A DNA stretch of 64,000 bases from Nostoc sp. JL34 (GTDB taxonomy: Bacteria; Cyanobacteriota; Cyanobacteriia; Cyanobacteriales; Nostocaceae). Every line of letters starts with the position of its first letter. Position 1 is the stretch's first letter. Both the position numbers and the translations under genes were made by a program. The notes under the pieces were generated by a model. The model was not told where the DNA came from. It saw nothing but the letters and a program-made list of their open reading frames with translations, and did no database searches. Where the stretch lies: assembly GCF_017114945.1 (NCBI RefSeq), contig NZ_JABXKQ010000042.1, positions 1 through 64,000 on the forward strand, in the 5' to 3' direction. Shown here in pieces: positions 16,754 through 26,404 of the stretch.

Positions 16754-17545
16754 TTACAAACTAGGAACTATTTGTTGATAATTTGTCCAAGCTTCCCAAA
16801 AAATATAAATTGATAGTATTCCTAAGAAAATACGAAGCACTAAACTCACAGTATAATCTGGTAGTTTTGGCAATGTACGAGTACTCATCTGAACACCTAA
16901 AAGACCGCCACATCCTAAAACTATACCTTGAGCAAACAGAATATTTCCCTCTAATGTGTGTCCTGTGCAAGCAGCTAAAGCAGTGATGACAATCACACCC
17001 AAACTAGTTTGAATTGCTACTTTAATTTCTTCTCCCAGTAGCAACATTTGCAGCGGCACCATAATCGTCCCGCCACCTAAGCCAAATAAACCTGCTAAAA
17101 TTCCTGCTGCTCCCCCAGTACCAATTTTAGAAACCAATGGGTTAAATACTGGGGCTGTATCCTCTGTTTCTTTGAAAGCCAATTGCTTACGAAGCTCAAT
17201 CAGATAGATATTAGCAAGTAGTATGATGCCAAATGTAAAGAGTATTATATAGGATGGAATTTTATTGGCGAAATATACACCTATTCCAGTAGTTAGAAAA
17301 GCTGGAATTCCTAAATAGATTACTCGTTTAAAGTCAAAGTAGCCCATCCACCAATTCTGCAAACTTCCAGAAATTGAAGTAATCACAATAGCAAGACTAC
17401 TAGTAGCGATCGCCTGAACGGGAGTATAACCTAGTGTGACTAAAAGAGGAATTGTGATAATACCGCCACCTATTCCTAAAAGTCCAGCTATAACTCCAGA
17501 TATTAGACCCCCCATCACTAAAATCAACCAACTAAAATCAATCAT
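16754..17545 (-). CDS. TSUP/TauE-SafE family anion exporter
   Basis: This 263-residue inner-membrane protein has about eight helices made of two DUF81 halves. The diagnostic glycine loops are SGVIAGLLGIGGGIITIPLL (near residue 15) and GILAGLFGLGGGTIMVP (near 148). Members export sulfite, sulfoacetate or related organosulfur anions. It lies 37 bp downstream of the sulfite-oxidase-like gene, which supports sulfite or a related sulfur anion as substrate. That is inference from context. Confidence 0.9.
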   Translation of the reverse strand: MIDFSWLILVMGGLISGVIAGLLGIGGGIITIPLLVTLGYTPVQAIATSSLAIVITSISGSLQNWWMGYFDFKRVIYLGIPAFLTTGIGVYFANKIPSYIILFTFGIILLANIYLIELRKQLAFKETEDTAPVFNPLVSKIGTGGAAGILAGLFGLGGGTIMVPLQMLLLGEEIKVAIQTSLGVIVITALAACTGHTLEGNILFAQGIVLGCGGLLGVQMSTRTLPKLPDYTVSLVLRIFLGILSIYIFWEAWTNYQQIVPSL

Positions 17546-17582
17546 AAATAGGTCTTTTTCTAAATAACTGACTTGGATGTAA

Positions 17583-18869
17583 TTAACCTTGTACTGTCAC
17601 CGGATGCCTAACAACACCTCCATAGAGCAATCCAGAATCATTCCACGGAACTGTACTAGGTTGTGTATTACCTAAATTGTCAGTAGCACGAGCTTGGAGA
17701 AAATATTCCCCAGGAAGTGGGTTCCATTCAATGTCCCAGCGTACCCATGCAAATGGAAAATTTGGTTCTCTCAATCGTGCAAGTTGCCAAGTTTTACCGC
17801 CATCCAGGCTGACTTCCACACGCACAATCTTTCCTTTCCCTGACCAAGAACGTCCACGTAGTAAGTGGCTTCTCGCAGAAAGCGTAGCTGGCCAAGCCAA
17901 CTCAAAGGCGCTCTTGACATTTTGGTAGGTAATCAGCTTACCTTTATAGGGAGCGATCGCTGGGTAATCTGCACCAACCAGCACCATCTGCTCCGTCACC
18001 CACTGGGTATATATCGGCGTTTGGGAAACTTCAATTCGCTCAATCCATTTAACGTTGGCATTTCCTCCCCAACCAGGGAATAAGGCACGGCACGGCTGAC
18101 CATGATCTGGAGGTAATGGTTCTCCATTCATTGCATAGACGATGAGCGAGTTATCTGCTAGTGCTTTGGCAATCGGAACTACGTTGTTGAACTTGGATTT
18201 ATTTGTCCCCTTTGAGTCCAGCGAATCCACATCTGCACCCTCAACGAGTACATCTTTTGCTGTGGATTTCAGTCCAGCTTGCTCTAATAACATGCCAAGT
18301 GGTACACCAGTCCACTCAGCCACACCAATAGCCCCAAGCCTCCATCGTGTTCCAGATAGTGGTGTGTTGTAAGCTTCTTCAAAAAATCGCCGACCATTAG
18401 CAGCGCACTCAATGGCACAAGTGACTGAGATGGACGGCATGGCGACGATTTGATCGTAAGTGAACTCGCAAGGTGCAGAAACGCCAGTTCCGTGAATCTG
18501 CAAACGCCATGTAGACGGGTCAAAAGGGGGAGGCGTACTGCGGTTGTGAACATAGAACCAATCGTTTGGTACTAAATAACCACGCCCATACATCGCTTCC
18601 CAGTTCATCTCTAATGTGCCTTTGCTATGAGAGATATACCCTGGTGGCAATGGCTTAAGTATTTTACTGCCCTTGGTTTTAACAGCTGCCTGACTGTGAG
18701 CAGGTGCAGGTTTAGCTAACCCTCCGATGGCTGTTGCGCCAACCATAGTGGCTAGTATTTGCAGAAAGCGCTGGCGCGAAATACCTGCATCTGTACTTTT
18801 TTGCCAAATGCACTGATCAACCCGTGCCTGTAGATAATCCTCCTGGTCAAAGAGGTTTTCATCGCTCAA
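17583..18869 (-). CDS. Sulfite-oxidase-like molybdenum enzyme
   Basis: The start is taken as TTG at 18869 because a perfect AAGGAGGT lies 6 bases upstream; the longer GTG frame at 18905 would read through that site. The 428-residue product has an N-terminal export-like stretch (SRQRFLQILATMVGATAIGG), a molybdopterin domain with the Mo ligand candidate Cys155 in CAIECAANGRRF, the GVAEWTGVPL strand and PLPPDHGQPCRALFPG, then the Mo-co dimerisation domain (VRVEVSLDGGKTWQLA). The twin-arginine motif is imperfect (S-R-Q-R-F-L). It would oxidise sulfite or a similar oxyanion. The TSUP exporter gene follows by 37 bp. Confidence 0.9.
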   Translation of the reverse strand: MSDENLFDQEDYLQARVDQCIWQKSTDAGISRQRFLQILATMVGATAIGGLAKPAPAHSQAAVKTKGSKILKPLPPGYISHSKGTLEMNWEAMYGRGYLVPNDWFYVHNRSTPPPFDPSTWRLQIHGTGVSAPCEFTYDQIVAMPSISVTCAIECAANGRRFFEEAYNTPLSGTRWRLGAIGVAEWTGVPLGMLLEQAGLKSTAKDVLVEGADVDSLDSKGTNKSKFNNVVPIAKALADNSLIVYAMNGEPLPPDHGQPCRALFPGWGGNANVKWIERIEVSQTPIYTQWVTEQMVLVGADYPAIAPYKGKLITYQNVKSAFELAWPATLSARSHLLRGRSWSGKGKIVRVEVSLDGGKTWQLARLREPNFPFAWVRWDIEWNPLPGEYFLQARATDNLGNTQPSTVPWNDSGLLYGGVVRHPVTVQG

Positions 18870-18875
18870 GCTATT

Positions 18876-18883
18876 ACCTCCTT
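18876..18883 (-). promoter_or_regulatory. Consensus Shine-Dalgarno that fixes a TTG start
   Basis: On the minus strand the sequence is AAGGAGGT, fully complementary to the anti-Shine-Dalgarno, with 6 bases to TTG. No ATG or GTG lies at a better spacing. It overlaps the coding frame of the longer possible product, which argues against that product. Confidence 0.8.
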
Positions 18884-18982
18884 GTAATTCGTAATTAAGA
18901 TACACACAATAAGGCTTGATGAAGCAGCAAGAGAAATAGGGGAAGGAGAACTATTGATATACTGCCCAATGCCCTCAAATAA

Positions 18983-20437
18983 CTAACTGTTTATTGCTGT
19001 CCAAACACCAGTAATCTGATCTTGTGTGTAGTTGGGCAAATAGTGAGCCAATCCGTTTTTAGCTATTTGTGCGATCGCATCTATAAAGCGATCGCAATCT
19101 TCTAATGTATTATATACAGCAAAGCTGGCTCGGATAATACTAGGAATATTGCGCGTAATTCCTCTATCTACTTCCTTGGCAATCTCACAGTCTTGCTCGT
19201 CTGAAACATTCTTGAGTTTGCGAATGTATTCATAAGTGCAGAAAGCCCCAGCCCGAACGCCAATGCCGTATTCTTGTGCCAGAATTTCTGCTACTAAGCG
19301 TCCATCAAACCCATCAATATCAAAGGGGATAACATGGGCTAAATTATCTCCGGGGATATGTAATTTGACTTCAGGAATCAGCCCCAGCCGTGTATATGTG
19401 AATTCAACTAAAGAGTGTTCATACTGAGCAATGCGATCGCGCCCTAGTGCTTCGATAATTTCAATCGCCTTGGCAATAGCGATCGCACCCATTGCGTTTG
19501 GTGTTCCAGGATCATGGGCCCGTTCTGTATAAAATCGCTTTATCTCTAGATTTCTGGTGATATAAGGCAGGTTTCCACCCCCGATTTGATAAGGGTAGGA
19601 ACTATCAAAAAATTCCTTTGGCCCTAGCAAAACCCCGGTTCCATAAGGGGCATACATCTTGTGTCCAGAGAATGCCACAAAATCTAAATGACATGGGTCA
19701 TCATCTGCACGCATATCTACTCGTTCATGCTGGATTAACTGACACACGTCGGCAAATATCTTCGCACCATACTGATGTGCTAAAGCTGCAATTTCGTAAA
19801 TCGGGGGTCTATAACCTGTAATTGTGGAAGCACCTGTAATAGTTACTAACTTAATTTGCTCGGCTTCGGGGAGATTTTTGTGTGCCTTGAAGATATCTTC
19901 AATTTCTGCAACACTTACACTTCCATCCGACTGGGTTCTGTACTGTACAACTTCGTCTCTAGTAACCCAAGGCAGCAGGTTTGATGAATGCTCGATATCA
20001 GAAACTAAGATTTTCCCAGGTTTTTTTGCCCACAGTGTGGCGGCTCCATTAATTGCTTCTGTTGTATTCTTCGCAAAGATTACATAGTTGTCTGAAGATG
20101 ACCCCACAAAGTCCCGAATGATGTTCCGACTGTCGTCATATTCTCGTGTAGTGATGATGGACTTTTGCCCAGAACCTCGATGCACGCTGCCATAGGTGTC
20201 AAGCATTTCGTTCACATGCTGTTTGAGGGTGGCAAAGGGAGTGGTTGTAGCCCCATTATCCAAGTTGACGTACTTGACATAGTTTCCGTTAAGAGTTTTC
20301 ACCGTGAAAGATAGAGACTCATCTGTAAATAACGGCCTGATTTCTTTGTCCCAAAAGCTATCACAATTGTCTACAAGCAGCGGTAATTTAACAGTCTCTT
20401 GCTTGATATTTGCGCCCATTGCAAGTACGTCAGTCAT
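18983..20437 (-). CDS. Class-V aminotransferase, cysteine-desulfurase-like
   Basis: Starting at the ATG at 20437 (MTDVLAMGANIK, with AGGGGTG upstream) the product has 484 residues. The PLP lysine is Lys260 in AFSGHKMYAPYGTGVL. His150 (DIEHSSNLLPW) and the FADVCQLIQHERVDM strand fit the SufS/CsdA fold, and VRAGAFCTYEY keeps a cysteine in the region of the catalytic loop. About 50 extra N-terminal residues precede the usual YVNLDNGATTTP. It may remove sulfur from cysteine or a related substrate; the loop differs from canonical SufS, so the substrate is uncertain. It precedes the sulfite genes on the same strand by about 113 bp. Confidence 0.88.
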   Translation of the reverse strand: MTDVLAMGANIKQETVKLPLLVDNCDSFWDKEIRPLFTDESLSFTVKTLNGNYVKYVNLDNGATTTPFATLKQHVNEMLDTYGSVHRGSGQKSIITTREYDDSRNIIRDFVGSSSDNYVIFAKNTTEAINGAATLWAKKPGKILVSDIEHSSNLLPWVTRDEVVQYRTQSDGSVSVAEIEDIFKAHKNLPEAEQIKLVTITGASTITGYRPPIYEIAALAHQYGAKIFADVCQLIQHERVDMRADDDPCHLDFVAFSGHKMYAPYGTGVLLGPKEFFDSSYPYQIGGGNLPYITRNLEIKRFYTERAHDPGTPNAMGAIAIAKAIEIIEALGRDRIAQYEHSLVEFTYTRLGLIPEVKLHIPGDNLAHVIPFDIDGFDGRLVAEILAQEYGIGVRAGAFCTYEYIRKLKNVSDEQDCEIAKEVDRGITRNIPSIIRASFAVYNTLEDCDRFIDAIAQIAKNGLAHYLPNYTQDQITGVWTAINS

Positions 20438-21457
20438 CTTTAACACCCCTATTTTAAATTTGGATTTTTTGGACAAACTTAACTGCTACAACGCTTTATT
20501 TCACGCCAAAATCATATCGATTGGCAGTAATTATGGTCTTTATAATTACTTTGTTCCTAAGAGAAAACTCGGCTATTCCAATTATTCTTTAATAAACTAA
20601 TTAAAAATGATATCCGCATTGATACTTGATTAAAATATTTTTATTGTAAATAAGCATACATTGTAATCTATATTCATAAGTAGTCAAGTATACTTTAAAC
20701 AATTTTCTTGTAGTCATTAAACAAACTTGACGAATTGAAGACAAGTTGATAGAAAAAGCTTTTCACTAACGAAGCTTAGAATTAATTACTGGGACTGTAT
20801 TTAACGATAAAAAAGCCCCGACTAAGTTGAGATTACTCTTTAAAAAATCTTTATTATTTTACTTAGGCTTCTCGTTACTTATTAAACAAAAAAATATCCG
20901 TGTTTTTTCGTATTTGTCATGTTTTGCTAACATTGCAGTCATCGCAGAAGCTCTTAGTTGTTTGCTGACATTAAATAGCGATCGCCCAGGATCATAGAAT
21001 TATCATCGAATAGTAGATACTTCTACGGACATCTATCCTGAGTAAGAAATAAGCCAGTATAAAAATGTGTTGAAGGACACATTTTTATTTATATCCTAAG
21101 ACAGATGCGGCTATAAGAAATAAAATGTAATGTGAGGCAGTTTTTTGATGTAGAAAAACTTCATCAGCCAATAGCTAATACAGTTTAGTTTTTAACGTAT
21201 TGGATTTCTCCTCTCTGCTGCCTATCCTCAAAGGCGGATCGAGTTCCCCTTCTGCTTGCCTCTTCTTGACGGGAAAGAGCATCATAGTGTTATAACGGCA
21301 TCAGTCTAGATACAAAATGGGGAACACCAATTGATGATTAATTGCTGGTGCTTGGAGAGAGTTAAACTTAGCTTCTAGAGCAAACCCTGATTAGACACAG
21401 TTGATAAGCAATGCTAATGCCAGCACTGCTGAATATTTTTAAGCAGGTGAGTCAAGA
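20438..21457. other. 1-kb divergent spacer
   Basis: This AT-rich stretch separates two divergent genes. Apart from the hairpin at 21061-21086 I recognise no gene, RNA or listed repeat. Its length leaves room for a small RNA, but nothing in the sequence identifies one. Confidence 0.45.
21061..21086 (+). terminator. Terminator-like hairpin in a long spacer
   Basis: Arms AAAAATGTGT and ACACATTTTT flank the loop TGAAGG, giving a perfect 10-bp stem that ends in a T tract. No annotated gene ends just upstream, so it may terminate an unannotated transcript. Confidence 0.55.
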
Positions 21458-22999
21458 GTGATGAATGAAGCTGACACCTCAAACAAGGGGGCTGTGATGG
21501 AATCCCTAAATTCTGCTAATTCGCCACAATCAGAGCAGGCGAGTTGTCCCTTTTACTCAGTTGTGCCTAATGACAATGTGGCAGTTAGACAACTGCCACT
21601 CCTAATGCCAGCTGAAGATATACAATTTTCACAAGATACCCAAGATACCACCCAGCAGGACTGGGTTGCAGAGCCTGAAAGCGGCAAACAAGCACTTATT
21701 GACTCGGAATTTCAGAACCTGCTGGCATTGAACGAAGAATTACGTGCGGCTAACAATAATTTGTATGCACAAGTGGAGCAGCTAAAAGACAACCTAGCTG
21801 AGTCAGAAAAGGTTTTGCAGTGGCAGAAAACGCGTTCTAGCGTTACTGAGTCGATGCTCAACCAACATACTCAGGAATTAGCTGCGGCTCAAGAACAAAT
21901 AAAGTCTCTATTTCAACAATTAGAAACTGCTGTACAAACTGTTCAACGCCAGGAAATTTTCACTGATACTTATAAAGCACAGCTACAAATTAGCCAACAA
22001 CGCCTTGCCCAGTTAGAGCGAGAATGTACGTTGCTACACACTAACAACAACGAACAGTCTCAGGAGTTATTGCAATCGGAAAATGCTTGTCGGGAGTTAC
22101 GTACTAGACTGATGCGACAACAACGCCAGACTCTGCAATTCAAAGCAGCTCTGGAAAAATGTCTAGATACATCCGTTCCTAGCTATGATTCCCTAGAGGA
22201 TACTGCCAAACATCCCAAAGATATAACTAGTAGCCAAGGAAGATTCTCTAGAAAAGCTCGGTCTTTGTTTCCTAACGCACATCCAATTCAACCTTGGTCA
22301 GCAGAACCAGAATCCTTGAGTGAGGAACTAGATAATTCTTGGGGCGAACCCTCTACACCACTGCCATTCCAAAGAAATGAAGCTACTCCGCCGCCATCAT
22401 CTTCTTGGAACTGGACAGTTAAGAAAGATACCCCAACACCAACAGACTCAGGGTCATCTCCAGAAATTGATGATGCCCCACAGATAGCGGAAGCTGTTTC
22501 ACCTTTGGGTTCATCAAATCTAGATCAGCAATTAGATACTCTAATTCAAATGTTTTTCACTTCCCAGCCTGCATCGACATCCCCACCACCTGCTGCGAAA
22601 ACGGATGTAGGTGATGCGCCCTGGGAGACTTTAGCAACAATCTTAGAAGACGATGAAGAACAAGAAAATCCACAGGAGGGGGAGTTGGAAGCAGAAATGA
22701 ATCCTCCTGCAACTACCTCCACTTCTTGGACAACAGATTCTATGCTTTCACCAGCCAATAACTTACTAGTTTCTTCTACTTCACCTCACACCGAGACGCC
22801 TATTGGAGAAACTGAAGACTATTGGTCTGAAGTTTCACAATTGTCGGCAACTGATTTCTCCCCAGAGTCATTAGGTGATAACACCAATGATGCCAATTCA
22901 CCTAATTCACCCTCACCAGTAGTTTATCCCCGGCGTCCACCTAAGGGGCGTAAGTCATTGGCATCTGTGGAACTGCCGAATTTTCGCCCTAAGAGTTAA
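21458..22999 (+). CDS. Coiled-coil protein with long disordered tail
   Basis: This is a 513-residue protein of unknown function, starting at GTG 21458 or the adjacent ATG. Residues 75-240 are a long Glu/Gln/Leu-rich coiled coil (ALNEELRAANNNLYAQVEQL onward). Residues 250-513 are rich in Pro, Ser, Thr and Glu with no fold I can see, ending in a basic PRRPPKGRK patch. There is no membrane segment. Similar coiled-coil plus tail proteins occur in filamentous cyanobacteria, where some act as cytoskeletal or cell-shape factors. That role is not shown here. Confidence 0.7.
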   Translation: MMNEADTSNKGAVMESLNSANSPQSEQASCPFYSVVPNDNVAVRQLPLLMPAEDIQFSQDTQDTTQQDWVAEPESGKQALIDSEFQNLLALNEELRAANNNLYAQVEQLKDNLAESEKVLQWQKTRSSVTESMLNQHTQELAAAQEQIKSLFQQLETAVQTVQRQEIFTDTYKAQLQISQQRLAQLERECTLLHTNNNEQSQELLQSENACRELRTRLMRQQRQTLQFKAALEKCLDTSVPSYDSLEDTAKHPKDITSSQGRFSRKARSLFPNAHPIQPWSAEPESLSEELDNSWGEPSTPLPFQRNEATPPPSSSWNWTVKKDTPTPTDSGSSPEIDDAPQIAEAVSPLGSSNLDQQLDTLIQMFFTSQPASTSPPPAAKTDVGDAPWETLATILEDDEEQENPQEGELEAEMNPPATTSTSWTTDSMLSPANNLLVSSTSPHTETPIGETEDYWSEVSQLSATDFSPESLGDNTNDANSPNSPSPVVYPRRPPKGRKSLASVELPNFRPKS

Positions 23000-23027
23000 T
23001 AGTCATTTGTCCTTAGTCATTTGTCTA

Positions 23028-23061
23028 AATACTAATGACCAATGACCAATGACTAATGACT
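23028..23061. repeat. Heptamer array between convergent genes
   Basis: ATGACCA and ATGACTA units in tandem, close to TAGTCATTTGT segments, fill the gap between the coiled-coil gene and the convergent lycopene cyclase gene. Confidence 0.75.
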
Positions 23062-25183
23062 AATTTAGAATCCTTGCTTCTGACTTCGGAATTATGGCTT
23101 CGGGGTTAGATTTTACTACCTGACTGCGCGATCGCGGTTTGCCTGTAGCGATCGCATAATTAATCGCCAACAGCCACAGCCACAATCCCGGATTCCGAGG
23201 TTCCAGCCAAAAACCTACCCGATTCAAGAAGCGCCCAAACCACGGACTCAGTAAAGCGCTAATCAGAGCATGACGACCGAAGTTGAAATAACTACCAAGC
23301 CATCGCACTAAATCTCTAGGGCCAGCAAGTTCCCAAATCCATAAAAGCAAGGCAGGATTTTTTCTAGCTGCTTTCAGTGCTAGGCGGTTAAAGGTTAACC
23401 AATCACACTTATCTTTGATGAAATTATCTGCGACTTCTGGCGGTTCGTCTGCTAACAGCCCAAAAAAGGTGTTGAGCATGGAGTTAATCCGCTGCGGGGG
23501 TAAAAATTTCCCTGTGGGTACCATCATGCCTTTAGAAAATAGCCAAGTCACTGAAACGTTGCTTTGGTAAGCCCGAATTTGGTTCAAGTGTCGGAAACTC
23601 AACAAGTCATGTTTAAGAGCAGTATCCAACAGCGCTGTTAAGCGCTCTAAGTTGCGAACTAGCGAACCAAAACCGGTGAAGACGAGGGGAGACTGGAGTG
23701 ATGCAGCATCACCGATCGCAATCAATCGATCAAAGGCAACTTTGCGATCGCGACTTCCGACACTAAAATGCCCCGGTATATACCCAAATGTCGGCTTCTT
23801 CCACACCAACTTGTCCATATCGCATCTACGATACTCTGGCAAAATCGTGAAAAAATCCTCGTACATCTCTAGCAAGGAACCGGGATTTTCAGCATTGACT
23901 TCGTGGTAATGAAATAAATAAATCGTCAGTTCATCACCTGCTCCAGGAAACAGTTCCCAAATCAACTGCCTTCCCCGCGAAATATCCCCATGACTGTAAA
24001 GAACGTCCCCATACTGGGAATCCCACACTTCTGGCTCAAATCCGCTTTCAATTGCCGCTCCCACTGTCGGACATACACTATCAAAGGCACGACCACCATT
24101 TAATTGCCAAGCGATAGGGGACGCAGTTCCCATTGCATCTATTAGCAGTCGTCCACTTACTTGCTTCTCAATTTGACTGGGTAAGTGCTTGACTTGGAGA
24201 AGTACTTGTGATATATCAATATCTGCACGGATAAACTCTGTTTCATCCCAAATTTCACCGCCTGCCGCTTGCAGTTTTTGCCCACACATTTGGAGCCATT
24301 TTTCGGAATCTAAGCCTAAATTTAGCACTGTGGGTGTGTGGAGGACGGGCGATCGCAGTTTGGCTGGATTATTAGCATCAAAAAACTTATTGAATCCGTC
24401 TTTGTATTCCCTGGCAATGATGGTTTCTAACTCAGCGGGGGTGACTAAACCCAAGTTAACCAAGCTTTGAATCTCGTCGCGGGCTATATTCCATTCTCGG
24501 TTCATCCGTCCAAAGGGCATTCGTTCCACCAGCAGGACTTTATATCCTAGTTTTGCCATCAGTGCTGCATGAATCGCGCCTAGTGCGCCACCGATGTAAA
24601 TGATGTCGTACTGGGGATTAGGGATTGGAGATTGGGGATTGGGATTACCTTTTCCCCAGTCCCCTTGACTGGAAAATACGACTTGACGCGGCTGCTGCGG
24701 ATTCCGTACTCCCTCGCGCCATCGTTGTTCCCACCAATAGGCACGAGTTAGGTCGTATTCACCGTTGGGCATTTTCTGAAAATATTTGACGGTGAGGGGG
24801 TAAGCAGAGCCTAGTGCTGCAAAAATCGATTGCTGGGCTAAATCAATTGCTGGCGGTTCTGGGTAATGATGCGGAAAACGGCTTCTGATTTCCTTGGTTA
24901 GACGTTGCAGGATTTGTCCCTCACTGGGAAAGGGTTGTTCTGCCCAACGAAACACTTTTAAATAGGTAGTTCGTTGCACCGACCAAACAAATACCGAAAG
25001 TTCCGCAGGCAAGTTTTCGGAAAGAGTCACCCCAGCAATTGTAGTAGCACTGGGTATTCTGAGGCGAAAGCCTTCCGAGGTAAGCACTTTTTCTCCATTT
25101 CCGGGTTCAAAATCTGTTTGTAACCAGCTACGCACAGTTGCTATATCCGGAGTTGGAATTTCTAAATAAAGGATTTCTCTCAT
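23060..25183 (-). CDS. cruA: CruA/CruP-type lycopene cyclase
   Basis: Starting at the ATG at 25183 (MREILYLEIPTPD, with AGGGA upstream) the product has about 707 residues. An N-terminal domain of about 195 residues is followed by an FAD-binding Rossmann fold (YDIIYIGGALGAIHAALMA), a GRLLIDAMGTASPIAWQ segment, the second dinucleotide loop (RLIAIGDAASLQSPLVFTGFG) and a C-terminal region. This architecture matches the CruA/CruP lycopene cyclases that make beta- or gamma-carotene in cyanobacteria lacking CrtL-type enzymes. The length favours CruA over the shorter CruP. A Pro/Asn-rich linker near residue 190 is encoded by a simple repeat. Confidence 0.78.
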   Translation of the reverse strand: MREILYLEIPTPDIATVRSWLQTDFEPGNGEKVLTSEGFRLRIPSATTIAGVTLSENLPAELSVFVWSVQRTTYLKVFRWAEQPFPSEGQILQRLTKEIRSRFPHHYPEPPAIDLAQQSIFAALGSAYPLTVKYFQKMPNGEYDLTRAYWWEQRWREGVRNPQQPRQVVFSSQGDWGKGNPNPQSPIPNPQYDIIYIGGALGAIHAALMAKLGYKVLLVERMPFGRMNREWNIARDEIQSLVNLGLVTPAELETIIAREYKDGFNKFFDANNPAKLRSPVLHTPTVLNLGLDSEKWLQMCGQKLQAAGGEIWDETEFIRADIDISQVLLQVKHLPSQIEKQVSGRLLIDAMGTASPIAWQLNGGRAFDSVCPTVGAAIESGFEPEVWDSQYGDVLYSHGDISRGRQLIWELFPGAGDELTIYLFHYHEVNAENPGSLLEMYEDFFTILPEYRRCDMDKLVWKKPTFGYIPGHFSVGSRDRKVAFDRLIAIGDAASLQSPLVFTGFGSLVRNLERLTALLDTALKHDLLSFRHLNQIRAYQSNVSVTWLFSKGMMVPTGKFLPPQRINSMLNTFFGLLADEPPEVADNFIKDKCDWLTFNRLALKAARKNPALLLWIWELAGPRDLVRWLGSYFNFGRHALISALLSPWFGRFLNRVGFWLEPRNPGLWLWLLAINYAIATGKPRSRSQVVKSNPEAIIPKSEARILN
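24608..24665. repeat. GGGATTGG repeat inside the lycopene cyclase frame
   Basis: Tandem heptamer-like GGATTGG/GGATTAG units are read on the minus strand as NPNPQSPIPNPQ, directly before the FAD-binding strand. The same kind of units are common in Nostoc spacers. It appears to be a repeat insertion tolerated at a domain junction. Confidence 0.7.
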
Positions 25184-25344
25184 TTGTTCCCTGACATTTC
25201 CGTTCAATCTATTCACTAAGACAGATTTTATGAAGGCACAAAGTAAGGTAGACTCCGCCCTATTAGTTTCGTAAAGATTCAGTGAAGAAATTTTAAGATT
25301 TTGTCAAATTTATTGTTCATTTTGTAAAAGTGTAAACCCACGCT

Positions 25345-25578
25345 ATGAATTATCCCATTCCAGACAGTCCCCAGGAAATTGTTGCCCTACGACAACAGCC
25401 GATTGATGAAGAACTAGTTGCCAGTGCGATCGCTGGAGTTATTAAAATTGTCCGCGCTCAGGGTCAATCTTTGGAAGAATTAACCGCTCAGTTGCTAGCA
25501 GACGATCCCCTGCTGGATCAGCAACAACGTCGGTGGTTAAGCCAATTAGTCGCCCAATCGTGGGAAAAGTTCTCCTAA
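25345..25578 (+). CDS. Small cyanobacterial hypothetical protein
   Basis: This is a 77-residue acidic soluble protein, predicted helical (VASAIAGVIKIVRAQGQSLEELTAQLLADD). Hydrophobic and charged residues alternate in an amphipathic pattern, and it ends in VAQSWEKFS. It is divergent from the lycopene cyclase gene with about 160 bp between the two starts. I recognise no family. The amino-acid composition supports a real small gene. Confidence 0.65.
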   Translation: MNYPIPDSPQEIVALRQQPIDEELVASAIAGVIKIVRAQGQSLEELTAQLLADDPLLDQQQRRWLSQLVAQSWEKFS

Positions 25579-26404
25579 AACCTTTTATATAATGAAGTTT
25601 TTGTCGCAGCATTAGATTTCTAGGTCTGTATCTAAATATTGGAATATTGGCGATGCCTGCGGCGGGCTGTGCCTACGCATTTTTAGGTACAGGAGTCACA
25701 ATAATTGTCAGTATGGGATTGGCAATTGGGTTGCTATTTTTGCATTCATGGCACAGAAACCACTAAATTAACCATATCAGCGTTTTACCCTGCTAATGAA
25801 AAACTCCACATCTAATGAAAACTCCACATCTAATGGGACGGAATTTTTTGTTGGGCATTGGTAATTCTTCTCAATGCCTTATTTGGCCTGTTTGACTTAA
25901 GAGTTGGGACGCCTATCCCTCTCCACACCCAAGGTGATAGAGTTTTCCGCTGCTTTTATATAAATTAATCCAATCTTGTGAGGTGGGCGTCTTGTCAGCC
26001 TTTGGCTACGGGCGGGTGAGATGCCCATTCTCACAAGAAGTAATTGAGTATTTTTTATTTGGAAGTCCCTATGCTGATCAGAATTAATGATATACCACAA
26101 GAATTGCAGTATTTCGTTGTTATAGGAATCTGATTTGAGGCGATGTCTAGGAGGAACTCTGACGCTCGGTCTCCCTTTGATATCAAGTCCGGTTAATTAC
26201 TTATGATTACCGCATCCGTGCAAAAAAAAATCAGGAAAACCTCTTTCTCCCTGCCCCCTGCACCCCTGCGGTCTAAATGATAAGTCTTTATCCGAACATG
26301 ATATGAGAGATGACTCGCTATCGGTAACACAGTAGTTTGAAACCGTATATTGATGTATGTTAAGTTGTGAACCAGCATTCAATCTTTATGGATAAAAACT
26401 GTTT
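25579..26404. other. Repeat-rich spacer
   Basis: GATGCCTGCGGCGGGCTGTGCCTACGC (25653 on) resembles a common Nostoc palindromic repeat. ACTCCACATCTAATG is directly repeated at about 25803 and 25822. 25972-26040 forms a large imperfect hairpin with arms TCTTGTGAGGTGGGCGTCTT and GAGATGCCCATTCTCACAAG. A 36-codon frame at 25652-25762 is partly made of repeat and I do not call it. Confidence 0.55.

Noticed and set aside
20438-21457. Small RNA such as Yfr1 or 6S RNA in the long spacer
   Set aside because: The ultraconserved Yfr1 motif ACTCCTCACAC is absent, and only one terminator-like hairpin is visible, which is not enough to call an RNA.
26193-26382. Two 61-codon minus-strand frames upstream of livF
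   Set aside because: They overlap each other in different frames, are repeat-rich and have no family resemblance.
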